From the NCBI GenBank assembly GCA_017935865.1, contig JAGBGT010000118.1:1-64000 (forward strand): a stretch of DNA of 64,000 nucleotides, written 5' to 3'. Below the pieces are notes generated by a model. It was not told the DNA's origin, did not search any database, and saw only the letters and a list, made by a program, of their open reading frames with translations. The first letter of the stretch is position 1. Every line of letters begins with the position of its first letter. The position numbers and the translations under genes are program-made. Positions 1-7,529 of this stretch are shown here, piece by piece. This stretch comes from Ruminococcus sp. (GTDB lineage Bacteria > Bacillota > Clostridia > Oscillospirales > Ruminococcaceae).

Positions 1-262
1 ACGCCCTCTCTTGCAGGGCGTTCCCTCTTTTCCAACAGTCCACTGGACTGTTGGAAAATTCATCCTTTGCGGAGCGCCTAAAGGCATCGTCGACCTGCGG
101 TCGATTTGGGGCGCTGCCCCAAACCCTGCCAGAGGCGCTGCCTCTGGACTCTGCCAAAGGGGCATTGCCCCTTTGGAAACCCGGTGTTGTCGGCTTGCGT
201 CGACATGGGGCGTTGCTCCATACCCGGTTTTATCGGCTGCGCCGATATGGGACGCTGTCCCT
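1..262 (+). repeat. multi-hairpin modular repeat, copy A (cut by window start)
   Basis: A run of consecutive short perfect hairpins: ACGCCCT/AGGGCGT (1-21), a 25-nt odd palindrome centred on 43, GTCGACC/GGTCGA, GGGGC/GCCCC (about 106-119), CCAGAGGC/GCCTCTGG, CCAAAGGGGC/GCCCCTTTGG, then TATCGGC/GCCGATA and GGGAC/GTCCC up to 262. Most loops are three nucleotides (GCT, TGC, ATT). Three related copies lie at 7150-7358 (inverted), 44307-44415 (inverted, partial) and 44571-44731. Between copies the stems change on both arms together. The element covers the 3' end of the ylbJ-like gene, whose last codons lie inside it. No transposase or clear target duplication is visible. Confidence 0.85.
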
Positions 263-1258
263 TTTTATTTTTCCCTCCTCAGCCATAACAAAAAGTATCA
301 TAACAACCAGTATCAGCGACGGCATGGGCGAGCTGTGCTGTATCAGGCTGACGCTGTTCGCCCAGACCGCCGCTTCCCCGGACAGGAAAAACGGTAGCAG
401 TAAATGACATATCCCATAGCTGAGCAGTCCGGCGCACGATCTTGTGAGAACCATCGGAACGAGTGACAGCTCTCCCCGGAAAATCGCCGAGATCTGGAGA
501 AATACGCATATTCCGCCAAATGAGAGCAGTCCGGTTATCAGAGGAACGCCTGCCCCTGAAAGCTCGCCCAGAGCCGTAACATCCAGGACGGCAGCGGCAA
601 TACCCGACGCACCCAGCATATCCGAGAGCACGGAAAAAATGATCACGCAGCAGCATATCCCGAACATTCCTTTTCCGGCAGATGTCACGGATTCAATGAG
701 GAGATTTCCGGAAAAATCCGGATTTTTCGGCGGCGGAGGACTCTTGAAGTGCTTTTTGAGCAGCGGTCGTAGGAGCAGAAGTATCAACACATTTGAAAGA
801 AGTGTTGAAAACATCATCAGCCAGCCGATCCGCCTGTCATCCGCCGCGCAGCCGAAAATGAAAGCTCCGCCAGAGCCGAAACAGACGCATGACAGCAGCT
901 CAGCGCCGCCCTTGCTCACCCTGCCATCGTCAAACTGAGTTTTCAGCAGCTTTGCCCCAACGGGATATCCGGCGATCTGCGAGAGGAGAAAAATTAGCGC
1001 AGATTCCCCGTCAATGCCGAAAATACGCCGTGATACCGGGTAGATCAGCCTGCCGGATGTTGAAATAAAGCCGCATATTATAAGCAGTCCTGACATTGCC
1101 ATAGTGACGAAAAGGGAGGGGATGAGCACATTCAGACACCGCTGGATACCCTGGTAAGCCGCCGCCTTTGCCGGGTCTGCACGGAAGATGCAGTATGCCC
1201 CGAGGGAAATTGACAGCGCATATAATAATACTTTGCGTATATTTATAGCTTTTCTCAT
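230..1258 (-). CDS. ylbJ: YlbJ-like sporulation membrane protein
   Basis: A 342-residue polytopic membrane protein with about eight hydrophobic segments and the nucleoside-recognition/Gate-type layout of the sporulation protein YlbJ (motifs LIPSLFVTMA, SQIAGYPVGAK, CFGSGGAFIFG). YlbJ is a mother-cell protein needed for heat-resistant spores in Bacillus; its transport substrate is unsettled. The start at 1258 is chosen because AAGGTGA lies correctly spaced before it; two upstream ATGs have no ribosome site. It is divergent from yqfC-yqfD, which fits a sporulation locus. The last dozen or so residues (after MAEEGKIK) are translated from the multi-hairpin repeat, so the native C-terminus was probably replaced. 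Confidence 0.85.
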   Translation of the reverse strand: MRKAINIRKVLLYALSISLGAYCIFRADPAKAAAYQGIQRCLNVLIPSLFVTMAMSGLLIICGFISTSGRLIYPVSRRIFGIDGESALIFLLSQIAGYPVGAKLLKTQFDDGRVSKGGAELLSCVCFGSGGAFIFGCAADDRRIGWLMMFSTLLSNVLILLLLRPLLKKHFKSPPPPKNPDFSGNLLIESVTSAGKGMFGICCCVIIFSVLSDMLGASGIAAAVLDVTALGELSGAGVPLITGLLSFGGICVFLQISAIFRGELSLVPMVLTRSCAGLLSYGICHLLLPFFLSGEAAVWANSVSLIQHSSPMPSLILVVMILFVMAEEGKIKRDSVPYRRSR

Positions 1259-1401
1259 AATTATCACCTTGCTCATCATATTAATTAATACTACCTTGAA
1301 ACGACAGAGACGGACAATGCGGACAGGCGGAATTTCTGCCGATATATTTGTTTGTTGTTTCGGGGAGATCTACTAATTTGTATTATGACGCGAGGTGAAT
1401 T

Positions 1402-1701
1402 ATGTTCAAAAAAGCATCGGAAAAGGCGAGAGAGCTGCTTTTTCTGGAATCCGGGATACACATGACAGGCAACCGTGAGATAATGCTGGAAAACTGCCGA
1501 AGAATAGAGGAATGCAGCGATGTTTTTATAAGCGTGGTCAGTGCCGGACTTCTCATAAATATCTGGGGCGCTGAGCTGCGTGCGTCGGATTTCAGAACCG
1601 GAGGACTTGTTATCCGCGGAAAGATCGCGCAGATAGAATTTGAGGAAAGGAGGCGCCGAAGTGCGCAAACAGCTTCTGGGCAGAATAAAAATAAACGCTG
1701 A
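1402..1701 (+). CDS. yqfC: YqfC-family sporulation protein
   Basis: A 99-residue protein of the YabP/YqfC family, in its usual place directly before yqfD. The family is small, soluble and made in the mother cell under sigma-E in Bacillus; YqfC is linked to spore coat or cortex assembly, with no known biochemical activity. The start ATG follows GAGGTGA. The C-terminal tail is rich in Arg, Gln and Lys. The gene overlaps the yqfD start by 41 bases, indicating translational coupling. No clear vegetative promoter is visible in the 140 bases upstream, compatible with a sporulation sigma factor. Confidence 0.85.
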   Translation: MFKKASEKARELLFLESGIHMTGNREIMLENCRRIEECSDVFISVVSAGLLINIWGAELRASDFRTGGLVIRGKIAQIEFEERRRRSAQTASGQNKNKR

Positions 1702-2824
1702 GGGAAGGGAACTGTATCACTTCATAAATGAGATACATTCACGGAAAATAGGCATATCCGGGCAGTATGTCAAGGCTGGAGTGCTCTACGGCGAGGTGGA
1801 GCGCGCTTCCCTGAAACAGATCCGAAGTCTTGCCGATGAGCTGGACATAAAACTTGCGGAATTTGAACTGCCTACGCTTTCCAAAAAGCTCCTCAGCCGC
1901 AGATACCGCATCGGTCTGTTTCTGGGTATACTTATTGTATTATCTGCTTTCCTCTACCTGTCAAATGTTATCGTCACCATCGAGATACAGGGCAGCGAAA
2001 CTGTCAGCAAAAGCGAGATACTTTCCGCCCTGGAAGAGCTTGGAATAGAGGAGGGTACGCCTTTTGGGCAGATAAATTATGTCCTCAGCGAAAATAAGCT
2101 GCGGCTCATGGTGGACGGCATTTCCTGGGTCGGTATGCACCGCACCGGAAACCGGCTTGTAGTTGAGGTGACGGAGATAGTTCCGAAGCCGGAAATGCTC
2201 AATGAGCGGCTTCCCTGCAACGTCGTGGCTTCCCGGGACGCGGAAATCGTCTACACCTCCGTTCTCGACGGTCAGTTGATGCACATTGTGGGCGACTATG
2301 TTTTTGCCGGGGATATGCTGATAAACGGCGTCACCTCCGATGCCACAGGTCATGTGACCCTGCACCACGCGATGGGCGAAATACAGGGGATATATAAGGA
2401 AACGGTGAATTTTGAGGGGCAGTTCACCCGGGTGCGCAAAGTGCCTACGGGTGAGACCGGCTCACAGCGCATATTGAAGCTGTTCGGCATAAAAATTCCG
2501 CTTTCCCTGGGAAAGCCGGATTTTGAGTATTATACCTCCAATGAAGAGAACGAGCCGCTGATGATTCTGGGAAAACAGCTTCCCATAAGTCTGCAAACAA
2601 CGGAATATCAGGAAAATTCCCGCATCGAGACAACTCTCTCGGAGGAGGAGCTTCGGGGCGAATTGGAGGAAAAGATCTACCTGTATGAGAAAAATTTTCT
2701 CTCCGACTGCGAGATACTGGAGCGAAAGATCACTGAAAAAAAGGATGCAGACACCCTCACTCTGACCGTCGAATATAAGGTCAAAGGTGATATCTGCACC
2801 CAAAAGGAAATATTAGTTAAGTGA
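1661..2824 (+). CDS. yqfD: YqfD sporulation membrane protein
   Basis: A 387-residue YqfD homologue, close to the family length. It has an N-terminal cytoplasmic domain, a transmembrane segment at about residues 83-103 (LFLGILIVLSAFLYLSNVIV) and a large extracytoplasmic region with the family hallmark of an N-terminal POTRA-like stretch (SETVSKSEILSALEELGI). YqfD is required for sporulation in Bacillus and acts in the mother-cell membranes around the forespore. The GTG start is preferred over a TTG 21 bases upstream because AAAGGAGG sits seven bases before the GTG. It ends two bases before the convergent GH5 gene's stop codon, and I see no strong terminator between them. Confidence 0.88.
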   Translation: MRKQLLGRIKINAEGRELYHFINEIHSRKIGISGQYVKAGVLYGEVERASLKQIRSLADELDIKLAEFELPTLSKKLLSRRYRIGLFLGILIVLSAFLYLSNVIVTIEIQGSETVSKSEILSALEELGIEEGTPFGQINYVLSENKLRLMVDGISWVGMHRTGNRLVVEVTEIVPKPEMLNERLPCNVVASRDAEIVYTSVLDGQLMHIVGDYVFAGDMLINGVTSDATGHVTLHHAMGEIQGIYKETVNFEGQFTRVRKVPTGETGSQRILKLFGIKIPLSLGKPDFEYYTSNEENEPLMILGKQLPISLQTTEYQENSRIETTLSEEELRGELEEKIYLYEKNFLSDCEILERKITEKKDADTLTLTVEYKVKGDICTQKEILVK

Positions 2825-2825
2825 T

Positions 2826-4898
2826 TTACTTTGCACCCTCGATAATGCCGTTCTTGATAGTCTCGTTCCAGGTCAGATCCTTGCGGTTGAAGATACCGTA
2901 AGCGCCCTCGCCCTTTGCGACGCCGTTATCCCAGACAAAGCACTTGATTCCCTGAGCGTTCGCGGCGGAGATGTAATAGCGGTAGTATTCTCCGCGCGTG
3001 GGATCATCAGCGGCGGCAACGCATCCGAACTCGTCAATGATAAGGGGAACGCCCTTGTCGATGAATTTCTTCTTCATTGAAGCGAATTTCGCGTCAAGCT
3101 CGTCCTTTTCAGTCTGACCGAAAACGGTGGACTGACCGTCGGAGAACTTCCATGGCGCATAGTAGTGAAGGGAAACGATAATGTGGTCGTCGTCGGGCAC
3201 GATAATGTCATTCATGGCAACATCCTCCGCAGAAGCTGCGTAACCTGTTACAATAAGAGTCCGGTCGGCGTTGTTTCCGCCGCTGGCACGTACCGTATCC
3301 ACGAAATCCTGCTGGTACTTGTTGACGATCGAACGTTCCGCAGCAGTGCCGCCCATCCACTCGTTGGCGCTGCCGACAGTTCTCGCCTCATTCATGCCCT
3401 CGAAGATAAGTCTGTCGCCATAATTCTTGAAGTTGGCGGCGATCTGCTCCCAGATCTTTTTCAGCTTTGCGCTGTCGGCGGAATATTCCGCGTCACTGGG
3501 GTTGAACCAGATATAGTCGTCATGGTGCATATTGAGAATGACGTACATATCGTTATTGTAGGCGTAGTCCACGACCTCCTGCACACGGTCCATCCATTCC
3601 GCCTGAATTGTATCGCCGTCCATATGCTCTCCCCACGTTACAGGGATCCTTACGGCATTGAAGCCGGCGTCTTTGACTGCCTTTATCATATCTTCGGTCG
3701 TCTTGGGATTGCCCCAGCCTGTTTCCGTGGCGAGACCTGTTTTTCCGGTATCGTAGCTTTCCAGGGTATTTCCCAGATTCCAGCCGACCTTGATATCGTC
3801 AACGATCTCCTTTGAACTGCGGAATCCGGTGACAGAAGCCTGGATATCGGTTTCATCGGGTTTCTTTTCCGGCTGAGCTGCTGCTGTGCCGCTTGACAGA
3901 CTGTACTTCACGGAGACTGAGTCCAGGGAAATTGTGGGCTGTTCGCTCCACCAGTAACCGAGCATAAGCTCTCCGTCCTCTGCGGCATAGCTTTTCGCTT
4001 CATCGGGAAGAAGCCAGGTGAGAGACAGGCTTGAGCTGTCGGTAAATTCTGCCACATCCGGAGACTGATAATAGCCGAGAGAGGACTCGTATCCGAACGC
4101 GCCCACGAACTTTCCGAATCCGCCTGTTGAGGTGAAATTATACGTTACAGCCTGCGGAACGGAATTTTCCGGGAGGAAATCGGTGGGGACTTTTATTGTA
4201 TTGTCCGTATCGCCGTAGCCCACGCTGCTTCCGACCTGCTGGGAAACCGTTCCGTCGCAGGGAATCTCACGTGTACGTGTGAATGTGCAGGTGACGCTGT
4301 CCACGATTATACTGTCTGCATCGCCCCACCAGTAGCCGAAAAGCACGTCTCCGCCGGCGGAGATATGGTCTGCCGCATCGCCGGGAACGCTCCATTTTAT
4401 TTCTCCGTATGTACCCTCTGTGGGAGCGGTGAAGTCCTCCGACTGATACCAGCCCTCATCAGTAGCCGCATCGCACTCAGCGTCAACGGAAATACCGCAT
4501 CCGCCCTTAAACTCGCCGATATTGGCATCGGATGAGGAATAAATCGTGAATGTAAAGGATGATATCTTGTCGCCCTCTTCGATGAAATCCGCCAGGGGAA
4601 GCTTGACGGTGTTGCTGCCCTCTGTTTTCTCGATAACAGTGCCGATAGACTGGTTCACGCTCAGCGTTGTGCTCACGGTTTCCGTGGGGCTTATATGTTC
4701 GGTCGGAACTTCTGTTTCCGGCTCTGTAGAAGCCTCCGCGCCAGCTTCCGTTGCGTCTGCTGCGGACGCTGCCTCTGTGGCAGGTATCTTCTCTTCCGCA
4801 CTTTCCGGCGCTGAGGAGCTTTCTTTATCGCCGCATCCCACAAAAGACGAGGCAAGCATAAGAGAAGCCGTAAATGCTAAAATTTTCTTGATTTTCAT
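2826..4898 (-). CDS. GH5 endoglucanase-like lipoprotein with two CBM-like modules
   Basis: A 690-residue surface cellulase. Order: lipoprotein signal peptide with the lipidated Cys at residue 22 (SSFVGC); Ser/Glu/Thr-rich linker to about 75; two related beta-sandwich modules (about 75-225 and 230-365), each carrying a GYWW motif (FGYWWGDAD, LGYWWSEQP) followed by a DSV-type strand, likely carbohydrate-binding; then a GH5 catalytic domain from about 375. GH5 marks are GWNLGNTLE, FNAVRIPVTW, NMHHD, the acid/base Glu in FEGMNEAR, HYYAPW and the nucleophile Glu in IIDEFG. The GWNLGNTL motif suggests subfamily GH5_4. Expected activity is endo-beta-1,4-glucanase or related glucan hydrolysis, anchored to the membrane rather than by a dockerin. 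The start ATG at 4898 has AGAGG seven bases upstream; an ATG at 4904 is too close. Confidence 0.9.
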   Translation of the reverse strand: MKIKKILAFTASLMLASSFVGCGDKESSSAPESAEEKIPATEAASAADATEAGAEASTEPETEVPTEHISPTETVSTTLSVNQSIGTVIEKTEGSNTVKLPLADFIEEGDKISSFTFTIYSSSDANIGEFKGGCGISVDAECDAATDEGWYQSEDFTAPTEGTYGEIKWSVPGDAADHISAGGDVLFGYWWGDADSIIVDSVTCTFTRTREIPCDGTVSQQVGSSVGYGDTDNTIKVPTDFLPENSVPQAVTYNFTSTGGFGKFVGAFGYESSLGYYQSPDVAEFTDSSSLSLTWLLPDEAKSYAAEDGELMLGYWWSEQPTISLDSVSVKYSLSSGTAAAQPEKKPDETDIQASVTGFRSSKEIVDDIKVGWNLGNTLESYDTGKTGLATETGWGNPKTTEDMIKAVKDAGFNAVRIPVTWGEHMDGDTIQAEWMDRVQEVVDYAYNNDMYVILNMHHDDYIWFNPSDAEYSADSAKLKKIWEQIAANFKNYGDRLIFEGMNEARTVGSANEWMGGTAAERSIVNKYQQDFVDTVRASGGNNADRTLIVTGYAASAEDVAMNDIIVPDDDHIIVSLHYYAPWKFSDGQSTVFGQTEKDELDAKFASMKKKFIDKGVPLIIDEFGCVAAADDPTRGEYYRYYISAANAQGIKCFVWDNGVAKGEGAYGIFNRKDLTWNETIKNGIIEGAK

Positions 4899-4918
4899 AT
4901 TCATACCTCTTCGTTTTC

Positions 4919-4935
4919 TGAATTTCTGAAATTCA
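4919..4935. promoter_or_regulatory. candidate operator palindrome in GH5 leader
   Basis: TGAATTTC-T-GAAATTCA is a perfect 17-bp inverted repeat between the predicted transcription start and the ribosome site of the GH5 gene. It could be a regulator site or a short mRNA hairpin; no regulator is assigned. Confidence 0.4.
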
Positions 4936-4958
4936 AATATAATATACTCCATAGGCTG

Positions 4959-4987
4959 ATTATAGCATATTTTCCGACGTAATGCAA
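4959..4987 (-). promoter_or_regulatory. promoter of GH5 gene
   Basis: On the minus strand: TTGCAT, 17 bases, TATAAT. It lies about 60 bases before the GH5 start and is divergent from the hydG-operon promoter. Confidence 0.7.
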
Positions 4988-5055
4988 CCGTTGGGAAAAT
5001 ATTTACAGGCAAATATTTTTTGAATTTGGAAAAATATTTATCTTGTGACGCCCTA

Positions 5056-5084
5056 TTGACAATGGGATTGCGACGTGGTATAAT
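5056..5084 (+). promoter_or_regulatory. consensus promoter of TM1266-hydG operon
   Basis: Perfect TTGACA at 5056-5061, 17-base spacer, perfect TATAAT at 5079-5084. Transcription should start near 5091, giving a leader of about 250 bases before the first gene. Confidence 0.85.
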
Positions 5085-5091
5085 TAATACG

Positions 5092-5266
5092 GAATACCGC
5101 GCAAGGTCTGTGCGATACTGTCTGATAAGCGGACATCGGGATTGATTCCGACGTCGGCTGAATAAAAAATAGTTTTCGGGCAGTGAAGCTGAGCTTCACT
5201 ATCGGTCGGCTGTAATAATCAAGATTATAAGCTAACTATGTCCCGATACCCGTCGGGACTATTTTT
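5092..5266 (+). ncRNA. structured leader with switchable terminator (riboswitch-like, class unknown)
   Basis: The leader between the promoter and the TM1266-hydG genes. Visible elements: ATCGGGA (5135-5141) can pair with TCCCGAT (5241-5247) as a closing stem; CCGAC (5148-5152) can pair with GTCGG (5205-5209); AGTGAAGC/GCTTCACT (5182-5200) forms an eight-pair hairpin; GTCGGCTG occurs twice (5153 and 5205). The 3' strand of the closing stem is also the 5' arm of an intrinsic terminator (GTCCCGA 5240-5246 with TCGGGAC 5253-5259, then a U-rich run). The two folds exclude each other, as in riboswitches where a bound aptamer prevents termination. I do not recognise a known riboswitch class. Confidence 0.65.
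5240..5266 (+). terminator. leader terminator before TM1266-hydG
   Basis: Seven-pair stem GTCCCGA/TCGGGAC with a six-base loop followed by TATTTTTAT. It lies between the operon promoter and its first gene, so it is an attenuator rather than an end-of-operon terminator. Confidence 0.75.
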
Positions 5267-5284
5267 ATACTCACGCTGCCACAG

Positions 5285-5327
5285 GGCAACACCGCATAAA
5301 GATTGTGCGGCAGATGCGCAGCCAGAT
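5285..5327 (-). repeat. MITE-end fragment upstream of TM1266 gene
   Basis: Forty-three bases nearly identical (about two mismatches) to the reverse complement of the right end of the element at 28895-29074, including GGCAACACCGC and the inner GCGGCAGATGCGCAG. It lies between the leader terminator and the ribosome site of the next gene. Confidence 0.75.
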
Positions 5328-5339
5328 GAAAGGGGAAAT

Positions 5340-5588
5340 ATGGAGGAAAAAAGAATCGCGGTGGCTGCAATCGTCATTGACGACCCTGCCGCTGTAAAGG
5401 AAGTCAACGGCGTGCTGCATGACTTCAACGAGATCATCATCGGGCGCATGGGCATCCCCTACAGAGAACGGGGCATATCCCTGATATCAGTTGCGCTTGA
5501 TGCCGCGCCCGACAAGATCAGCAGCCTTACGGGACGGCTGGGGCATATCTCCGGCGTGTCGGTAAAGGCGGCAATTTCAAAGAAATAA
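5340..5588 (+). CDS. TM1266-family putative iron-only hydrogenase system regulator
   Basis: An 82-residue single-domain protein of the TM1266 family: ferredoxin-like ACT/NikR-C-like fold, with the pattern RIAVAAIVIDDP...VNGVLHDFNEIIIGRMGIPY...ISLISVALDA. Family members sit beside hydE/hydF/hydG and are proposed regulators of [FeFe]-hydrogenase, though none is well characterised. The ATG at 5340 follows AAAGGGGAAAT; longer in-frame starts would begin before the leader terminator and are not credible. hydG follows 95 bases downstream in the same direction. With no DNA-binding domain visible, it may sense a ligand or bind a partner rather than DNA. Confidence 0.85.
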   Translation: MEEKRIAVAAIVIDDPAAVKEVNGVLHDFNEIIIGRMGIPYRERGISLISVALDAAPDKISSLTGRLGHISGVSVKAAISKK

Positions 5589-5683
5589 CGGACGTCCCCG
5601 GGAACTGTGATACGCTGTATGGCGCATGATTTTTGCGTTGTGCGGAGTCGGGTTTCCGCAGGGGTCTAATGGAGGAATTATTT

Positions 5684-7132
5684 ATGTATGACGTAAAGTC
5701 GCTTAAAGCGGAAGAATTTATCAGCCATGATGAAATTCTGGCTACACTGGAGTATGCCGAGGCTAACAAAAACAATAAGGAGCTTGTGGAGGCTATCCTG
5801 GAAAAGGCGCGTCCGAAAAAGACCGGCAGAGGCGTTGAGTGCGCCGGACTTTCACACAGGGAGGCGAGCGTTCTGCTGGCTTGCGAGCTGCCGGAGATGA
5901 CGGAGAAAATTTACGCTCTGGCGCGTGAGATCAAGGACGCTTTCTACGGTGACAGAATAGTTATGTTTGCGCCGCTGTACCTGTCAAATTACTGCGTAAA
6001 CAAATGCGTTTACTGCCCTTATCACATCCAGAACAAGGAGATTCCCCGTAAAAAGCTGACTCAGGAGGAGGTAAAGGCGGAGGTTATCGCTCTCCAGGAT
6101 ATGGGACACAAGCGTCTCGCCATTGAGGCAGGGGAAGATCCTGTAAACAATCCGCTGGAGTACATACTCGAATGTATCAAGACAATCTATTCTATCAAGC
6201 ACAAAAACGGCGCTATCAGAAGAGTTAACGTCAACATTGCCGCAACGACAGTGGAAAACTATCGAAAGCTGAAAGAAGCCGGCATCGGAACGTATATCCT
6301 CTTCCAGGAGACATATCACAAGGAGAGCTACGAGGAGCTTCACCCGGCAGGCCCGAAGCACAACTACGCTTATCACACCGAGGCTATGGACAGAGCTATG
6401 GACGGCGGTATCGACGATGTAGGGCTGGGTGTTCTATTCGGTCTGGACAAGTACAAGTATGAGTTCGCCGGACTTCTCATGCACGCGGAGCACCTGGAGG
6501 CTGTTCACGGCGTGGGACCGCACACTATCAGCGTTCCCAGACTGAAAAGAGCCGCAGATATCGATCCCACTCAGTTTGACAACGGCATTGACGACGATAT
6601 TTTCGCAAAGATCATTGCCTGCATCAGAATAGCCGTGCCCTACACCGGAATGATAATCTCCACAAGAGAAAACGAGAGCTGCCGTGAAAAAGTTATGAAG
6701 CTGGGAATTTCCCAGATCTCAGGCGGTTCGAGGACATCCGTAGGCGGATATGCCGGCTACGACGCGGACGAGCGTCCCCATGATACGGAGCAGTTTGACG
6801 TTTCCGACCAGCGTTCTCTTGACGAGGTAGTAAAGTGGCTCATTGAGGGCGGCTATATTCCGTCGTTCTGCACTGCCTGCTACCGTGAGGGACGTACCGG
6901 CGACAGATTTATGGCGCTGTGTAAGGTGGGACAGATACAGAACTGCTGTCACCCCAACGCCCTGCTGACTCTCCAGGAGTATCTCCAGGACTACGCAAGT
7001 CCGGAGACGCGGAAGCTGGGCGAGGAGCTTATTGACCGTGAGATCCGGAAAGTCCCCGACCCGAAAAAACGCGAAAAGGCTCTGGATTATCTGAACAGGA
7101 TAAGGAACGGCGAGAGAGATTTCAGATTCTAA
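5684..7132 (+). CDS. hydG: [FeFe] hydrogenase maturase HydG (radical SAM tyrosine lyase)
   Basis: A 482-residue HydG, the radical SAM enzyme that splits tyrosine to p-cresol, CO and cyanide and builds the Fe(CO)2(CN) synthon of the H-cluster. The N-terminal SAM cluster motif is CVNKCVYC (CX3CX2C, about residue 97); the C-terminal auxiliary cluster motif is CTAC followed about 22 residues later by Cys (QNCCH). The conserved HydG stretch FQETYHKESYEELHP is present. The start at 5684 has GGAGGAA well placed; an ATG at 5669 lies in the ribosome site. hydE, hydF and the hydrogenase are not in the window, so maturation genes are scattered here. Transcription comes through the attenuated leader. Confidence 0.96.
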   Translation: MYDVKSLKAEEFISHDEILATLEYAEANKNNKELVEAILEKARPKKTGRGVECAGLSHREASVLLACELPEMTEKIYALAREIKDAFYGDRIVMFAPLYLSNYCVNKCVYCPYHIQNKEIPRKKLTQEEVKAEVIALQDMGHKRLAIEAGEDPVNNPLEYILECIKTIYSIKHKNGAIRRVNVNIAATTVENYRKLKEAGIGTYILFQETYHKESYEELHPAGPKHNYAYHTEAMDRAMDGGIDDVGLGVLFGLDKYKYEFAGLLMHAEHLEAVHGVGPHTISVPRLKRAADIDPTQFDNGIDDDIFAKIIACIRIAVPYTGMIISTRENESCREKVMKLGISQISGGSRTSVGGYAGYDADERPHDTEQFDVSDQRSLDEVVKWLIEGGYIPSFCTACYREGRTGDRFMALCKVGQIQNCCHPNALLTLQEYLQDYASPETRKLGEELIDREIRKVPDPKKREKALDYLNRIRNGERDFRF

Positions 7133-7149
7133 GAGTCGATTCATCTTTT

Positions 7150-7358
7150 AGAAAAAGTGCTCACCAAACATCGGGTTTCCAAAGGGACAATGTCCCTTTG
7201 GCAGAGTCCAGAGGCGGCGCCTCTGGCAGGGTTTGGGACAGAGTCCCATATCGACCGCAGGTCGATGATGCCTTCAGGCGCTCCGCAAAGGGTGAATTTC
7301 AAAACAGTCCAGTGGACTGTTTTGAAAGAGGGAACGCCCTGCAAGAGAGGGCGTTCCC
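7150..7358 (-). repeat. multi-hairpin modular repeat, copy B (inverted)
   Basis: Reverse-orientation copy of the repeat at 1-262, directly after hydG. It ends in an 11-pair hairpin (GGGAACGCCCT/AGGGCGTTCCC, 7330-7358) and contains the 31-nt palindrome at 7297-7327. Relative to copy A, stems carry paired changes: GGGGC/GCCCC has become GGGAC/GTCCC twice, and the outer CC/GG of the long palindrome has become AA/TT. It may terminate or stabilise the hydG transcript. Confidence 0.85.
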
Positions 7359-7423
7359 TGGTCATCTCAGAGTCTGCTAAAAATATCAGAATGGTTAAAA
7401 AAATGTCAATTTGGATTTTGTAG

Positions 7424-7452
7424 TTGACAAGACTGTCTGCAAGTGATATAAT
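7424..7452 (+). promoter_or_regulatory. consensus promoter of lipoprotein pair
   Basis: TTGACA (7424-7429), 17 bases, TATAAT (7447-7452). The start site is predicted near 7459, inside the 5' arm of the hairpin at 7454-7508. Confidence 0.82.
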
Positions 7453-7453
7453 G

Positions 7454-7508
7454 ATAGAGGATATTCCGGCAAGCGGCAGGCTTGTCCGGATCTCCTCTAT
7501 TATTTTTT
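7454..7508 (+). terminator. leader hairpin with U tract (attenuator-like)
   Basis: ATAGAGGA pairs with TCCTCTAT, and inside it CCGG-AAGC pairs with GCTT-CCGG, followed by TATTTTTT. It lies between the promoter and the ribosome site of the lipoprotein gene at 7530, so it can act as an attenuator or a 5' stabilising hairpin. Confidence 0.5.
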
Positions 7509-7529
7509 AACCGAAAGGATTTAGGGATT

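Noticed and set aside
11..397. Open frame through the hairpin repeat, also open in copy B (7141-7365, minus)
   Set aside because: Changes between copies follow base pairing rather than codons, and the frame lacks a ribosome site. It is a by-product of GC-rich palindromes.
5085..5266. T-box, cobalamin, NiCo or SAM riboswitch
   Set aside because: The conserved cores of these classes that I know were not found, and no specifier or antiterminator T-box motif is next to the terminator.
5238..5339. Longer TM1266 protein starting at 5238
   Set aside because: It would begin at the leader terminator and translate the MITE fragment. The ATG at 5340 has a ribosome site and matches the family.
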